DNA of 23,808 nt from an uncultured Pedobacter sp. (GTDB taxonomy: Bacteria > Bacteroidota > Bacteroidia > Sphingobacteriales > Sphingobacteriaceae). The notes below the pieces were generated by a model that worked only from the letters and a program-made list of their open reading frames with translations, did no database searches and was not told the origin of the DNA. Shown piece after piece: positions 8,201 through 15,757 of the stretch (its first letter is position 1; each line of letters opens with the position of its first letter). The stretch covers positions 1 to 23,808 of the forward strand of contig CALLKE010000046.1 in the NCBI GenBank assembly GCA_938008555.1. Direction: 5' to 3'. Both the position numbers and the translations under genes were made by a program.

Positions 8201-9028
8201 AAACAAACATTGCATAACTATAACATCAAACTTAACGAAGAGTTAGGAGCGTATAAACGTGATAAGTTTGCGATCAGTGTTGGTGATGAGCTTCCATCAG
8301 GGATTGTACAAATGGCTAAAGTATATATTGCCAAAAAACGTAAACTGAAGGTGGGAGATAAAATGGCAGGACGTCACGGTAATAAAGGTATTGTTGCTCG
8401 TATTGTTCGTGATGAAGATATGCCATTCCTCGAAGATGGAACGCCAGTTGATATTGTGCTGAATCCACTTGGGGTACCATCTCGTATGAACTTAGGCCAA
8501 ATTTATGAAACAGTTTTAGGCTGGGCAGGTAAAGAATTAGGTGTCAAATTTGCTACGCCAATTTTTGATGGTGCAACGCATGAAGAAGTGGAAGAATGGG
8601 TGTCAAAGGCGGGAGTACCAACATCTGGTAGAACTTATTTGTACAACGGTTTAACTGGTGATCGATTTGATCAACCAACAACAGTTGGTATTATTTATAT
8701 GTTGAAGCTAGGGCACATGGTTGATGATAAAATGCATGCGCGTTCAATAGGGCCATACTCATTAATTACACAACAACCATTGGGTGGTAAAGCACAGTTT
8801 GGTGGCCAACGTTTTGGTGAGATGGAGGTTTGGGCACTAGAAGCATTCGGTGCATCCAATATTCTTCAGGAGATATTGACCGTAAAATCGGATGATGTTA
8901 TTGGTCGTGCTAAAACGTATGAAGCAATTGTTAAAGGTGAAAACCTGCCTACACCTTCGGTTCCTGAATCATTTAATGTATTGATTCACGAACTAAGAGG
9001 ATTAGGTTTAGATATTACATTGGATTAG
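5219..9028 (+). CDS. rpoB: DNA-directed RNA polymerase beta subunit
   Basis: RpoB forms one jaw of the core RNA polymerase and most of the catalytic cleft and rifampicin pocket. At 1269 residues it is the typical Bacteroidota size. The rifampicin region is intact: S475 to Q480 (SQFMDQ), H489 and S494 align with E. coli S512-Q517, H526 and S531, so no common resistance change is seen. The C-terminal clamp segments KVGDKMAGRHGNKG and GGKAQFGGQRFGEMEVWALEA are present. The start is TTG (5219-5221). The resulting N-terminus MANKNKHSERVNF matches the family, and the next in-frame Met lies over 120 residues downstream. A hairpin precedes it and a larger one follows it. Confidence 0.97.
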   Translation: MANKNKHSERVNFATSKHVLDYPDFLDVQLQSFKEFFQLETTSDNRYQEGLFKVFSENFPISDSRNIFVLEFLDYFIDPPRYDIQECIERGLTYSVPLKAKLRLSCNDAEHEEFETIVQDVYLGTIPYMTPKGTFVINGAERVIVSQLHRSPGVFFGQSRHTNGTKLYSARVIPFKGSWIEFATDVNNVMYAYIDRKKKFPVTTLLRAIGYDSDKEILELFELADEVKVSKSGLKKCVGRKLAARVLKKWVEDFVDEDTGEVVSIDRNEIIMERETVLEDEHIDMIIDAGVKSVILTKEDAVNSGDYTIIYNTLQKDTSNSEKEAVEHIYRQLRNAEPPDEETARGIIDRLFFSDKRYDLGDVGRYRINRKLKMDTSDTTKVLTKQDIIAIVKYLIKLINSKAEVDDIDHLSNRRVRTVGEQLYAQFGVGLARMSRTIRERMNVRDNEVFTPTDLINARTLSSVINSFFGTNQLSQFMDQTNPLAEITHKRRLSALGPGGLSRERAGFEVRDVHYTHYGRLCTIETPEGPNIGLISSLCIHAKINNLGFIETPYRKVDKGRVVVEEPVIYLSAEDEDGKTIAQANALYDDKGNFTTARVKARFEGDFPVIEPEKLDLMDIAPNQITSIAASLIPFLEHDDANRALMGSNMQRQAVPLLRPESPIVGTGLEGRVASDSRTLINAEGTGVVEYVDANEIRIRYERNENDVLVSFEGEVKSYKLIKFKKTNQSTCINLKPIVKKGERVERGQVLCEGYATQNGELALGRNLKVAFMPWQGFNFEDAIVISERVVSQDIFTSLHIEEFELEVRDTKRGEEELTSDIPNVSEEATKDLDENGIIRVGAEIKEGDILIGKITPKGESDPSPEEKLLRAIFGDKAGDVKDASLKTPPSIAGVVIDTKLFSRAKKTSRSEEKALIEKLDAKYNKAIKELKEALIDKLFFIVNGKTSQGIYNVYKELLVPKGVKFTHKVLVELEYANVNPTKWTTDEDKNELIKQTLHNYNIKLNEELGAYKRDKFAISVGDELPSGIVQMAKVYIAKKRKLKVGDKMAGRHGNKGIVARIVRDEDMPFLEDGTPVDIVLNPLGVPSRMNLGQIYETVLGWAGKELGVKFATPIFDGATHEEVEEWVSKAGVPTSGRTYLYNGLTGDRFDQPTTVGIIYMLKLGHMVDDKMHARSIGPYSLITQQPLGGKAQFGGQRFGEMEVWALEAFGASNILQEILTVKSDDVIGRAKTYEAIVKGENLPTPSVPESFNVLIHELRGLGLDITLD

Positions 9029-9030
9029 TT

Positions 9031-9088
9031 AAAGGTTGAAAAATAAGGAGGGCAAGCGCCCTCCCTCTTATTCAGCTTTCAACTTTTT
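9031..9088 (+). terminator. Terminator-like compound hairpin between rpoB and rpoC
   Basis: GTTGAAA (9035-9041) pairs with TTTCAAC (9077-9083), AATAA (9042-9046) with TTATT (9068-9072), and GGAGGGC (9047-9053) with GCCCTCC (9058-9064) around an AAGC tetraloop. This gives 19 pairs, interrupted only by 3-base and 4-base bulges on the 3' side. Five T residues (9084-9088) follow directly. The element starts a few bases after the rpoB stop and ends 13 bases before the rpoC ATG, filling nearly the whole gap. The shape is that of an intrinsic terminator, but rpoC is essential, so partial termination, pausing or mRNA processing is more likely than a full stop. Confidence 0.7.
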
Positions 9089-9101
9089 AATCAAAAAAAC
9101 T

Positions 9102-12100
9102 ATGTCTTACAAAAAGGATAATAAAATCAAAAGTAATTTCACCTCGATAACCATTAGCTTGTCGTCTCCTGGTGCTGTTTTGGAGCGTTCAAGCGGAGAG
9201 GTGTTAAAGCCAGAAACAATTAACTACCGAACTTATAAGCCCGAGCGTGATGGCTTATTTTGTGAACGTATTTTTGGGCCTGTTAAAGATTTTGAATGTC
9301 ACTGCGGTAAATATAAGCGTATTCGCTACAAAGGAATTGTATGTGACCGCTGTGGTGTAGAGGTAACGGAAAAGAAAGTACGTCGTGATCGTATGGGACA
9401 TATTAGTTTGGTGGTCCCCGTTGCTCATATTTGGTACTTTCGTTCATTGCCGAATAAAATAGGCTACTTGCTAGGTTTGCCAACAAAAAGGTTAGACCTC
9501 ATTATCTATTATGAGCGTTATGTAGTTATTCAGGCAGGTATCAAAGAATCCGATGGAATTCAGAAAATGGATTTCTTGACGGAAGAAGAGTACTTGGATA
9601 TTCTGGACACACTTCCTAAGGAGAATCAATACTTAGATGATAAAGATCCACAGAAATTTATCGCTAAAATGGGCGCCGAAGCACTGGAAGAATTACTTAA
9701 ACGTTTAGATCTAGATCAACAGTCTTATGATCTTCGTCATCAGGCAGCTAATGAAACCTCTCAGCAACGTAAAACAGAAGCTTTAAAAAGACTTCAGATC
9801 GTGGAGGCTTTTCGTGGTGCCAATACACGTATCGAAAATCGGCCAGAGTGGATGATTGTTAAAATTGTTCCCGTTATTCCGCCTGAACTACGTCCATTAG
9901 TTCCTTTAGAGGGGGGACGTTTTGCAACATCTGATTTGAACGATTTATACCGTCGTGTTATAATTCGCAATAATCGCTTAAAGCGATTGATTGAAATCAA
10001 AGCACCTGAAGTAATTCTTCGTAATGAAAAACGGATGTTACAAGAAGCTGTCGATTCATTATTTGACAACTCTCGTAAAGTAAATGCTGTTAAGACGGAA
10101 GGTAACCGGGCCTTGAAATCATTATCGGATATCTTAAAAGGTAAACAAGGTCGTTTCCGTCAGAATTTATTAGGTAAACGTGTTGATTATTCAGCTCGTT
10201 CAGTTATTGTTGTTGGTCCTAATTTGAAGCTTCATGAGTGTGGCTTACCAAAGGATATGGCTGCAGAATTGTTTAAACCATTCATTATTCGCAAGATGAT
10301 TGAAAGAGGAGTGGTTAAAACAGTAAAATCTGCTAAAAAAATTGTCGATCGTAAAGATCCTTTGGTATGGGATATCTTAGAAAATGTACTAAAAGGACAT
10401 CCTGTATTATTGAATCGTGCACCAACTCTACATCGTTTAGGTATACAAGCCTTCCAACCTAAATTGGTTGAAGGAAAAGCAATTCAATTACATCCATTGG
10501 TGTGTACAGCCTTCAACGCGGATTTTGACGGTGACCAGATGGCCGTGCACTTGCCTTTAGGCAATGCTGCAATCTTGGAAGCTCAGCTATTGATGTTGGC
10601 ATCTCACAATATCTTGAATCCTGCCAATGGTACGCCTATTACGGTTCCTTCTCAAGACATGGTTTTGGGCTTGTACTATATTACTAAAGGACGGAAAACA
10701 GATGATGCTCGTGTTGTAAAAGGACAAGATCAAGTTTTTTATTCTCCAGAGGAGGTAATCATTGCCTACAATGAGAAAAAAATAGATTTGCATGCCTTCA
10801 TCCGAGTGAAAACGAATGTGAAAGAAGCTGATGGACGAATTGTAAATAAATTGATTGATACCACAGTTGGCCGTGTTTTGTTTAACCAAAGAGTGCCAGA
10901 AGAAGTAGGTTATATCAACGAGCTACTGACTAAAAAATCGCTTCGTGATATTATTGGAGAGGTAGTGAAAACGACGGGTATGGCTCGTGCAGCACAATTC
11001 TTGGATGATATCAAGGAATTAGGTTTCCAGATGGCATTTCAAGGAGGACTTTCGTTCAATCTTCAGGACGTAAATATCCCTGCCGAAAAATCTAAATTGA
11101 TTGATCAAGCAACGAAAGAGGTTGAAGAGGTAATGAATAACTATAATATGGGATTCATTACAAACAATGAGCGTTACAACCAAATTATTGATATTTGGAC
11201 ACGTATTAACAATCGTCTAACAGCGAATGTAATGGCGCAGTTGTCATCTGATAACCAAGGTTTCAATTCTGTTTACATGATGCTCGACTCAGGAGCCCGT
11301 GGTTCTAAAGAGCAGATTCGTCAGCTTTGTGGAATGCGTGGTTTGATGGCTAAGCCTCAAAAATCAGGTTCTGGTGGTGAGATTATTGAAAACCCGATTT
11401 TATCAAACTTTAAAGAAGGACTTTCAGTGTTGGAATATTTTATCTCAACTCACGGTGCTCGTAAAGGTTTGGCGGATACGGCTCTTAAAACGGCAGATGC
11501 TGGTTATTTAACTCGTCGTTTACATGATGTGGCCCAAGATATGATTGTTGGCGAAACAGATTGTGGCACTTTGAGAGGAATTTATACAACGGCCTTGAAA
11601 GATAATGAGGATGTTGTAGAGCCATTATATGACCGTATTTTGGGTAGAACAGCCTTGCACGATGTGTATGATCCTTTAACGAATGATTTACTGGTTTCTG
11701 CTGGTGAGGATATTGAAGAAGATGTTGCACATAAAATTGAAAACTCAGCACTAGAGGGAATTGAGATTCGTTCGGTATTAACATGCGAGAGCAAGCGTGG
11801 CGTGTGTGCGCTATGTTATGGACGTAACCTGGCGACTGGTAAGCGTGTACAAATGGGTGAAGCAGTTGGTGTAATTGCAGCTCAATCGATCGGTGAGCCA
11901 GGAACTCAGTTGACACTTCGTACATTCCACGTGGGTGGTACTGCATCGAATATTGCTGCAGAATCTCAAATCAATGCGAAGTTTGATGGTGTTATCGAAT
12001 TTGAAAATGTTCGTACAGTGAGCCATCAAACAGAAGATGGTCCTATCGAGGTGGTATTAGGTCGTTCAGGAGAATTCCGGATTGTAGAGTCTAGTTCCAA

Positions 12101-13388
12101 TAAGATGATCATGTCTAATAACATCCCTTACGGAGCCTATCTATATGTGAAGGATGGTGCCAAGGTATTTAAGGGTGATCGAATCTGTAGTTGGGACCCA
12201 TACAACGCTGTTATTATTTCAGAGTTTGAGGGTAAGGCTGAGTTCGAATCGATCATTGAAGGTGTTACATTCCGTGAAGAGTCAGACGAACAGACTGGTC
12301 ACCGTGAAAAAGTGATCATTGATAGTCGTGATAAAACAAAGAACCCAGTAATCCGTGTAGCTGATAAAAAAGGCAATGGACTAAAAGGATATAACATCCC
12401 CGTAGGTGCACATATTGCAGTTGAGGAAGGTGAAGATGTGAAAATGGGTCGTGTAATTGCAAAAATACCTCGTTCTACAGGTAAGACGCGAGATATTACG
12501 GGAGGTCTGCCTCGTGTAACCGAATTATTTGAGGCTCGTAATCCATCGAATCCTGCAGTTGTTACTGAGATTGATGGAGTAGTGACGCTAGGTGGAGTGA
12601 AACGTGGCAATCGTGAAATCTCGATTGAGTCGAAAGATGGCCAAACCAAGAGATATCTTGTTCCATTATCTAAACACATCCTAGTACAGGATAATGACTT
12701 TGTGAAAGCAGGTATGCCATTGTCAGATGGCTCTATTTCACCTGCTGATATTTTGGCAATCAAAGGCCCAGCAGCTGTTCAAGAATACTTGGTAAATGGA
12801 ATTCAGGAAGTATATCGTTTACAAGGTGTAAAAATCAACGATAAGCATTTTGAAACGATTGTTCACCAGATGATGCAGAAGGTAATGATTGAGGATGCTG
12901 GAGATACATCTTTCTTGGAGAAAGAGTTGATTGATCGTTGGGATTTTATGCTCGAAAATGACGAAATATACGATAAGAAGGTTGTTACAGATCCAGGAGC
13001 ATCTAATACTTTGAAGCCGGGTCAGATTGTTTCGGTGCGTAAGCTAAGAGAAGAAAACTCAATACTTAAACGTAGAGATTTGAAATTGGTAGAAGCTAGG
13101 GATGCTATTCCAGCAACATCAAGCCAAATGCTACAAGGGATTACACGTGCGTCATTGGGTACTAAGTCATTCATCTCTGCGGCTTCCTTCCAGGAAACAA
13201 CAAAGGTGTTGAATGAAGCTGCCATCAGTGGAAAACGTGACGATTTATTAGGTCTTAAAGAAAATGTAATTGTAGGACACTTAATTCCATCAGGTACTGG
13301 GTTGCGTCAATATGACCGAATCATTGTAGGATCGCAAGATGAGTATGATAAACTGATGGCCTCAAAACAGGAAGAGATAGAGGCGTAA
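9102..13388 (+). CDS. rpoC: DNA-directed RNA polymerase beta' subunit
   Basis: RpoC carries the catalytic magnesium site of RNA polymerase. The ATG at 9102 is chosen because it gives the family N-terminus MSYKKDNKIKSNF and a 1428-residue protein. The frame stays open to an upstream TTG at 9036, but those 22 extra codons would lie inside the intergenic hairpin. The first zinc site is C66, C68, C81 and C84. The catalytic loop NADFDGD is at residues 472-478, with the three metal-binding Asp at 474, 476 and 478. The second zinc site is C821, C895, C902 and C905. All align with the E. coli residues. A strong terminator follows. Confidence 0.97.
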   Translation: MSYKKDNKIKSNFTSITISLSSPGAVLERSSGEVLKPETINYRTYKPERDGLFCERIFGPVKDFECHCGKYKRIRYKGIVCDRCGVEVTEKKVRRDRMGHISLVVPVAHIWYFRSLPNKIGYLLGLPTKRLDLIIYYERYVVIQAGIKESDGIQKMDFLTEEEYLDILDTLPKENQYLDDKDPQKFIAKMGAEALEELLKRLDLDQQSYDLRHQAANETSQQRKTEALKRLQIVEAFRGANTRIENRPEWMIVKIVPVIPPELRPLVPLEGGRFATSDLNDLYRRVIIRNNRLKRLIEIKAPEVILRNEKRMLQEAVDSLFDNSRKVNAVKTEGNRALKSLSDILKGKQGRFRQNLLGKRVDYSARSVIVVGPNLKLHECGLPKDMAAELFKPFIIRKMIERGVVKTVKSAKKIVDRKDPLVWDILENVLKGHPVLLNRAPTLHRLGIQAFQPKLVEGKAIQLHPLVCTAFNADFDGDQMAVHLPLGNAAILEAQLLMLASHNILNPANGTPITVPSQDMVLGLYYITKGRKTDDARVVKGQDQVFYSPEEVIIAYNEKKIDLHAFIRVKTNVKEADGRIVNKLIDTTVGRVLFNQRVPEEVGYINELLTKKSLRDIIGEVVKTTGMARAAQFLDDIKELGFQMAFQGGLSFNLQDVNIPAEKSKLIDQATKEVEEVMNNYNMGFITNNERYNQIIDIWTRINNRLTANVMAQLSSDNQGFNSVYMMLDSGARGSKEQIRQLCGMRGLMAKPQKSGSGGEIIENPILSNFKEGLSVLEYFISTHGARKGLADTALKTADAGYLTRRLHDVAQDMIVGETDCGTLRGIYTTALKDNEDVVEPLYDRILGRTALHDVYDPLTNDLLVSAGEDIEEDVAHKIENSALEGIEIRSVLTCESKRGVCALCYGRNLATGKRVQMGEAVGVIAAQSIGEPGTQLTLRTFHVGGTASNIAAESQINAKFDGVIEFENVRTVSHQTEDGPIEVVLGRSGEFRIVESSSNKMIMSNNIPYGAYLYVKDGAKVFKGDRICSWDPYNAVIISEFEGKAEFESIIEGVTFREESDEQTGHREKVIIDSRDKTKNPVIRVADKKGNGLKGYNIPVGAHIAVEEGEDVKMGRVIAKIPRSTGKTRDITGGLPRVTELFEARNPSNPAVVTEIDGVVTLGGVKRGNREISIESKDGQTKRYLVPLSKHILVQDNDFVKAGMPLSDGSISPADILAIKGPAAVQEYLVNGIQEVYRLQGVKINDKHFETIVHQMMQKVMIEDAGDTSFLEKELIDRWDFMLENDEIYDKKVVTDPGASNTLKPGQIVSVRKLREENSILKRRDLKLVEARDAIPATSSQMLQGITRASLGTKSFISAASFQETTKVLNEAAISGKRDDLLGLKENVIVGHLIPSGTGLRQYDRIIVGSQDEYDKLMASKQEEIEA

Positions 13389-13453
13389 AATGTCTTGTTC
13401 ACTTCTGTAGATTCTGTTTTCAAGCAGAGGAGGACCTTATTTTGAATTCAGAT

Positions 13454-13496
13454 ATAAAAGTCTTCTCTTTTTAGGGAAGACTTTTATTATTTTTAG
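13454..13496 (+). terminator. Intrinsic terminator after rpoC
   Basis: AAAAGTCTTC (13456-13465) pairs perfectly with GAAGACTTTT (13476-13485). The stem extends by two A-T pairs outward and three pairs inward to a TTTT loop, and the T-rich tract ATTATTTTTA follows. This would end the ribosomal protein/RNA polymerase transcript. The next start codon (DUF3467) lies at 13500, only a few bases beyond the T tract. Confidence 0.82.
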
Positions 13497-13499
13497 CCC

Positions 13500-13814
13500 A
13501 TGGAAGAAAAGAATATAGAGCCCCAATTAAATATTGAATTGTCCGAAGATATCGCAGAGGGGACTTTTGCAAATCTTGCAATTATTACACACTCCAATGC
13601 TGAGTTTGTGATAGATTTTATTCGCGTGATGCCTGGTTTACCCAAAGCAAAAGTAAAATCAAGAATTGTTCTCACACCAGAACATGCTAAGCAATTCTTA
13701 CAAGCTTTAGGAGAGAATGTTGAAAAATTTGAATCTATTAATGGAAAGATAAAAACGCATAATGAGCCTCCAGGCTTTCCGATGAACTTTGGAGGGCCAA
13801 CTGCGCAGGCTTAA
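13500..13814 (+). CDS. DUF3467 family protein
   Basis: This small protein of 104 residues belongs to DUF3467, a family of unknown function that I know as frequent directly downstream of rpoC in Bacteroidota. The conserved core reads NLAIITHSNAEFVIDFIRVMPG, then KAKVKSRIVLTPEHAKQFLQAL, ending with a proline-rich tail. There is no signal peptide or membrane span, so it should be cytoplasmic. The ATG sits immediately behind the rpoC terminator, leaving no room for a separate promoter between them. Expression must come from readthrough or from a promoter inside the end of rpoC. Its linkage to rpoBC suggests a role in gene expression, but this is inference only. Confidence 0.85.
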   Translation: MEEKNIEPQLNIELSEDIAEGTFANLAIITHSNAEFVIDFIRVMPGLPKAKVKSRIVLTPEHAKQFLQALGENVEKFESINGKIKTHNEPPGFPMNFGGPTAQA

Positions 13815-13887
13815 TTTGGGTTATTGGATTAATATAGATTATACGGCTGGATTCTATTTGAGGTAGCCAACAAAATAAGAATAAGAA

Positions 13888-14928
13888 ATGCGTATTGAAG
13901 AGGGATTGAAGTTAGGGTTCAAAGATGTGTTGATTCGACCCAAGCGTTCAACATTGAAAAGTAGATCTGAAGTAGAGCTAGAGCGCTCGTTTACATTTAA
14001 ACATTCTGGGCATCAATGGCTCGGTGTACCTATTGTTGCAGCTAATATGGATACTGTGGGGACTTTTAGGATGGCTGAAGTTTTAGCCCCTTTAGGTTTA
14101 CTCACAGCAGTTCACAAACATTATACGGTTGAACAATGGGGTGATTTTGTGCATAATGTGCCAGAGTCTGTTTTGCATCATACGATGATTTCGAGTGGGA
14201 CATCTGAGGAAGATTTTAACAAGATGAAGAAAATTCAATCGCTTTCTCCTGCGTTAAAATTTATATGCATTGATGTCGCCAACGGATACTCGGAGCATTT
14301 TCTTGCGTTTCTGAAAAAAACTCGAGAAGCCTTCCCAGACCAAGTGATTTGTGCAGGCAATGTTGTTACAGGTGAGATGGTAGAAGAGCTGATTCTTTCG
14401 GGTGCCGACATGGTTAAAGTAGGTATTGGACCAGGCTCTGTTTGCACTACACGTGTTAAAACGGGTGTAGGTTATCCACAGCTTTCAGCTGTTATTGAAT
14501 GTGCCGATGCAGCTCATGGTCTTGGTGGGCAAATTGTGAGTGACGGTGGTTGTGTTGTAGCTGGAGATGTTGCTAAGGCATTTGGAGGAGGAGCTGATTT
14601 TGTAATGCTAGGAGGTATGTTCGCTGGTCATGATGAGTGTGAAGGCCATATTGTAGAAGAGAACGGTGAAAAATTTATGCTGTTTTATGGGATGAGTTCA
14701 GAGTCTGCCATGAAGCGTCATGCTGGTGGGGTTGCAGAATATCGGGCATCAGAAGGTAAAACAGTTAAACTACCATTGCGTGGAACTGTTGACAATACAG
14801 TTCGTGATATCCTCGGAGGATTACGTTCAGCTTGTACGTACGTTGGAGCGTCTTATCTCAAAGAACTAACTAAACGAACTACATTTATTCGTGTTGCTGA
14901 GCAAGAAAATCGTGTGTTTGGTATATAG
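13888..14928 (+). CDS. guaC: GMP reductase
   Basis: GuaC converts GMP, NADPH and H+ to IMP, ammonia and NADP+, returning guanine nucleotides to the purine pool. The 346-residue protein matches the E. coli and animal type in length. It has a TIM-barrel fold related to IMP dehydrogenase but lacks the CBS domains. The catalytic loop GPGSVCTTR contains the nucleophile C186, at the same number as in E. coli. The phosphate-binding segments GGQIVSDGGC and GGADFVMLGGMFAGH follow. The start follows an A-rich leader (aaaataagaataagaa). It is probably transcribed with or just after the DUF3467 gene and meets ybeY tail to tail. Guanine riboswitch features are not apparent upstream. Confidence 0.95.
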   Translation: MRIEEGLKLGFKDVLIRPKRSTLKSRSEVELERSFTFKHSGHQWLGVPIVAANMDTVGTFRMAEVLAPLGLLTAVHKHYTVEQWGDFVHNVPESVLHHTMISSGTSEEDFNKMKKIQSLSPALKFICIDVANGYSEHFLAFLKKTREAFPDQVICAGNVVTGEMVEELILSGADMVKVGIGPGSVCTTRVKTGVGYPQLSAVIECADAAHGLGGQIVSDGGCVVAGDVAKAFGGGADFVMLGGMFAGHDECEGHIVEENGEKFMLFYGMSSESAMKRHAGGVAEYRASEGKTVKLPLRGTVDNTVRDILGGLRSACTYVGASYLKELTKRTTFIRVAEQENRVFGI

Positions 14929-14962
14929 AGCAGTCTAAGGTTTATTTCATTTTTTGGTTCCA

Positions 14963-14989
14963 AAATCGTTGGGTTTTTCTCAGCGATTT
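14963..14989. terminator. Possible bidirectional terminator between guaC and ybeY
   Basis: AAATCGTTG (14963-14971) pairs with CAGCGATTT (14981-14989) through nine pairs including one wobble. It lies between the convergent ends of guaC and ybeY. On the - strand the stem is followed by TTTTGG and on the + strand by no clear T tract, so it would be a weak terminator, better for ybeY than for guaC. Confidence 0.4.
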
Positions 14990-15081
14990 CACATCATTGT
15001 TTCAAAATTTGCCTCATCTTGCTCAGGAGTAGTTGGCAATTATTTTATAAGATGAACCTTAAATCGATTTATAGATTAAAC

Positions 15082-15513
15082 TCAAAAGCTTCTTAAAGCA
15101 AGGCACTCATTTTCCTTTTCAGTCATTTGGGCTTTATCAGTTTTACTTTTGTCTTTATACCCGAGTAGATGAAGTGCTCCATGGGCTATAATGCGGTGTA
15201 CTTCATCTCGCTCAGAAACTTTGAATTTTCGTGCATTTTCTAAGATTCGGTCTATGCTGATGAAGATGTCACCTAAAATCGTCTTTTCGATCTCGCTGTT
15301 ATCGAAGGTGATGATGTCTGTGTAAGTATCGTGTTTTAGATAGTTCTGATTAATCTTGAGTAGGTAATCATCACTGCAAAAAATAAAATTTAGAGTATCG
15401 AGTGTATACCCTTCTGTTAAGATGATTTCATTAATCCAGTGTCGAATTTTTGTTTTTTCTTTTAGGATGTAAGCAATATCCTCAGAAAAGAAATAGATAG
15501 GTGTTTTTTTCAT
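15082..15513 (-). CDS. ybeY: Endoribonuclease YbeY (rRNA maturation factor)
   Basis: YbeY is a metal-dependent RNase needed for 16S rRNA 3'-end maturation and ribosome quality control. The 143-residue length is typical. The family signature is HGALHLLGYKDK, with H111 and H115 as the first two metal ligands. The third ligand expected six residues after H115 is His in E. coli; here residue 121 is Asp. From memory, Bacteroidota members often carry such a variant (GYxDK or similar), so it is likely a lineage form and not a dead enzyme. The segment TDIITFD and the GDIFIS strand are further family features. It is transcribed alone on the - strand, convergent with guaC. Confidence 0.93.
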   Translation of the reverse strand: MKKTPIYFFSEDIAYILKEKTKIRHWINEIILTEGYTLDTLNFIFCSDDYLLKINQNYLKHDTYTDIITFDNSEIEKTILGDIFISIDRILENARKFKVSERDEVHRIIAHGALHLLGYKDKSKTDKAQMTEKENECLALRSF

Positions 15514-15564
15514 TAAAAATAAGTTATGCTTATCAATGTATTGCTACAATGTGACAATAAGGTT

Positions 15565-15572
15565 CAAAGGTA
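15565..15572 (-). promoter_or_regulatory. Candidate -7 box for ybeY
   Basis: On the - strand this octamer reads TACCTTTG, an exact match to the Bacteroidota TAnnTTTG box. A start site would lie about 45 bases before the ybeY ATG. No TTTG or TTG is seen at the right distance upstream, so only half of the promoter is supported. Confidence 0.42.
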
Positions 15573-15661
15573 ATATTTTGAATTTTTGGTTTTAAATATT
15601 GATTAGAATTTGTTTATCCAAGAGATAGCACTTGCGCGTACACTTGCTAACCGCCTATCGA

Positions 15662-15689
15662 GCAAAAACTGAAAAGAAAGCACTTTTCA
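15662..15689 (-). terminator. Terminator after the DUF4249 gene
   Basis: On the - strand a 7-bp stem (15683-15689 with 15670-15676) encloses a 6-base loop and is followed by AGTTTTTGC. It lies about 70 bases after the DUF4249 stop and before the ybeY promoter region, where the end of the receptor-lipoprotein transcript is expected. The stem is AT-rich, so it is probably modest in strength. Confidence 0.5.
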
Positions 15690-15757
15690 AAAAATAAAGT
15701 CGAAATAATTAACGCGCTATATTCCCTACTAGAGCATGATGGGTTAACTCTTGAGAA

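Noticed and set aside
9036..9101. In-frame extension of rpoC to a TTG at 9036 (22 extra residues)
   Set aside because: The extra codons lie inside the intergenic hairpin and encode no family-like sequence, while the ATG at 9102 gives the usual RpoC N-terminus.
11485..11946. Open frame of 153 codons on the - strand inside rpoC
   Set aside because: Antisense shadow rich in His and Gln codons, with no family features and no leader of its own.
13853..13860. TCTATTTG as a -7 box for guaC
   Set aside because: The second base breaks the TAnnTTTG consensus and the nearest upstream TTG is about 26 bases away, too far for a -33 box.
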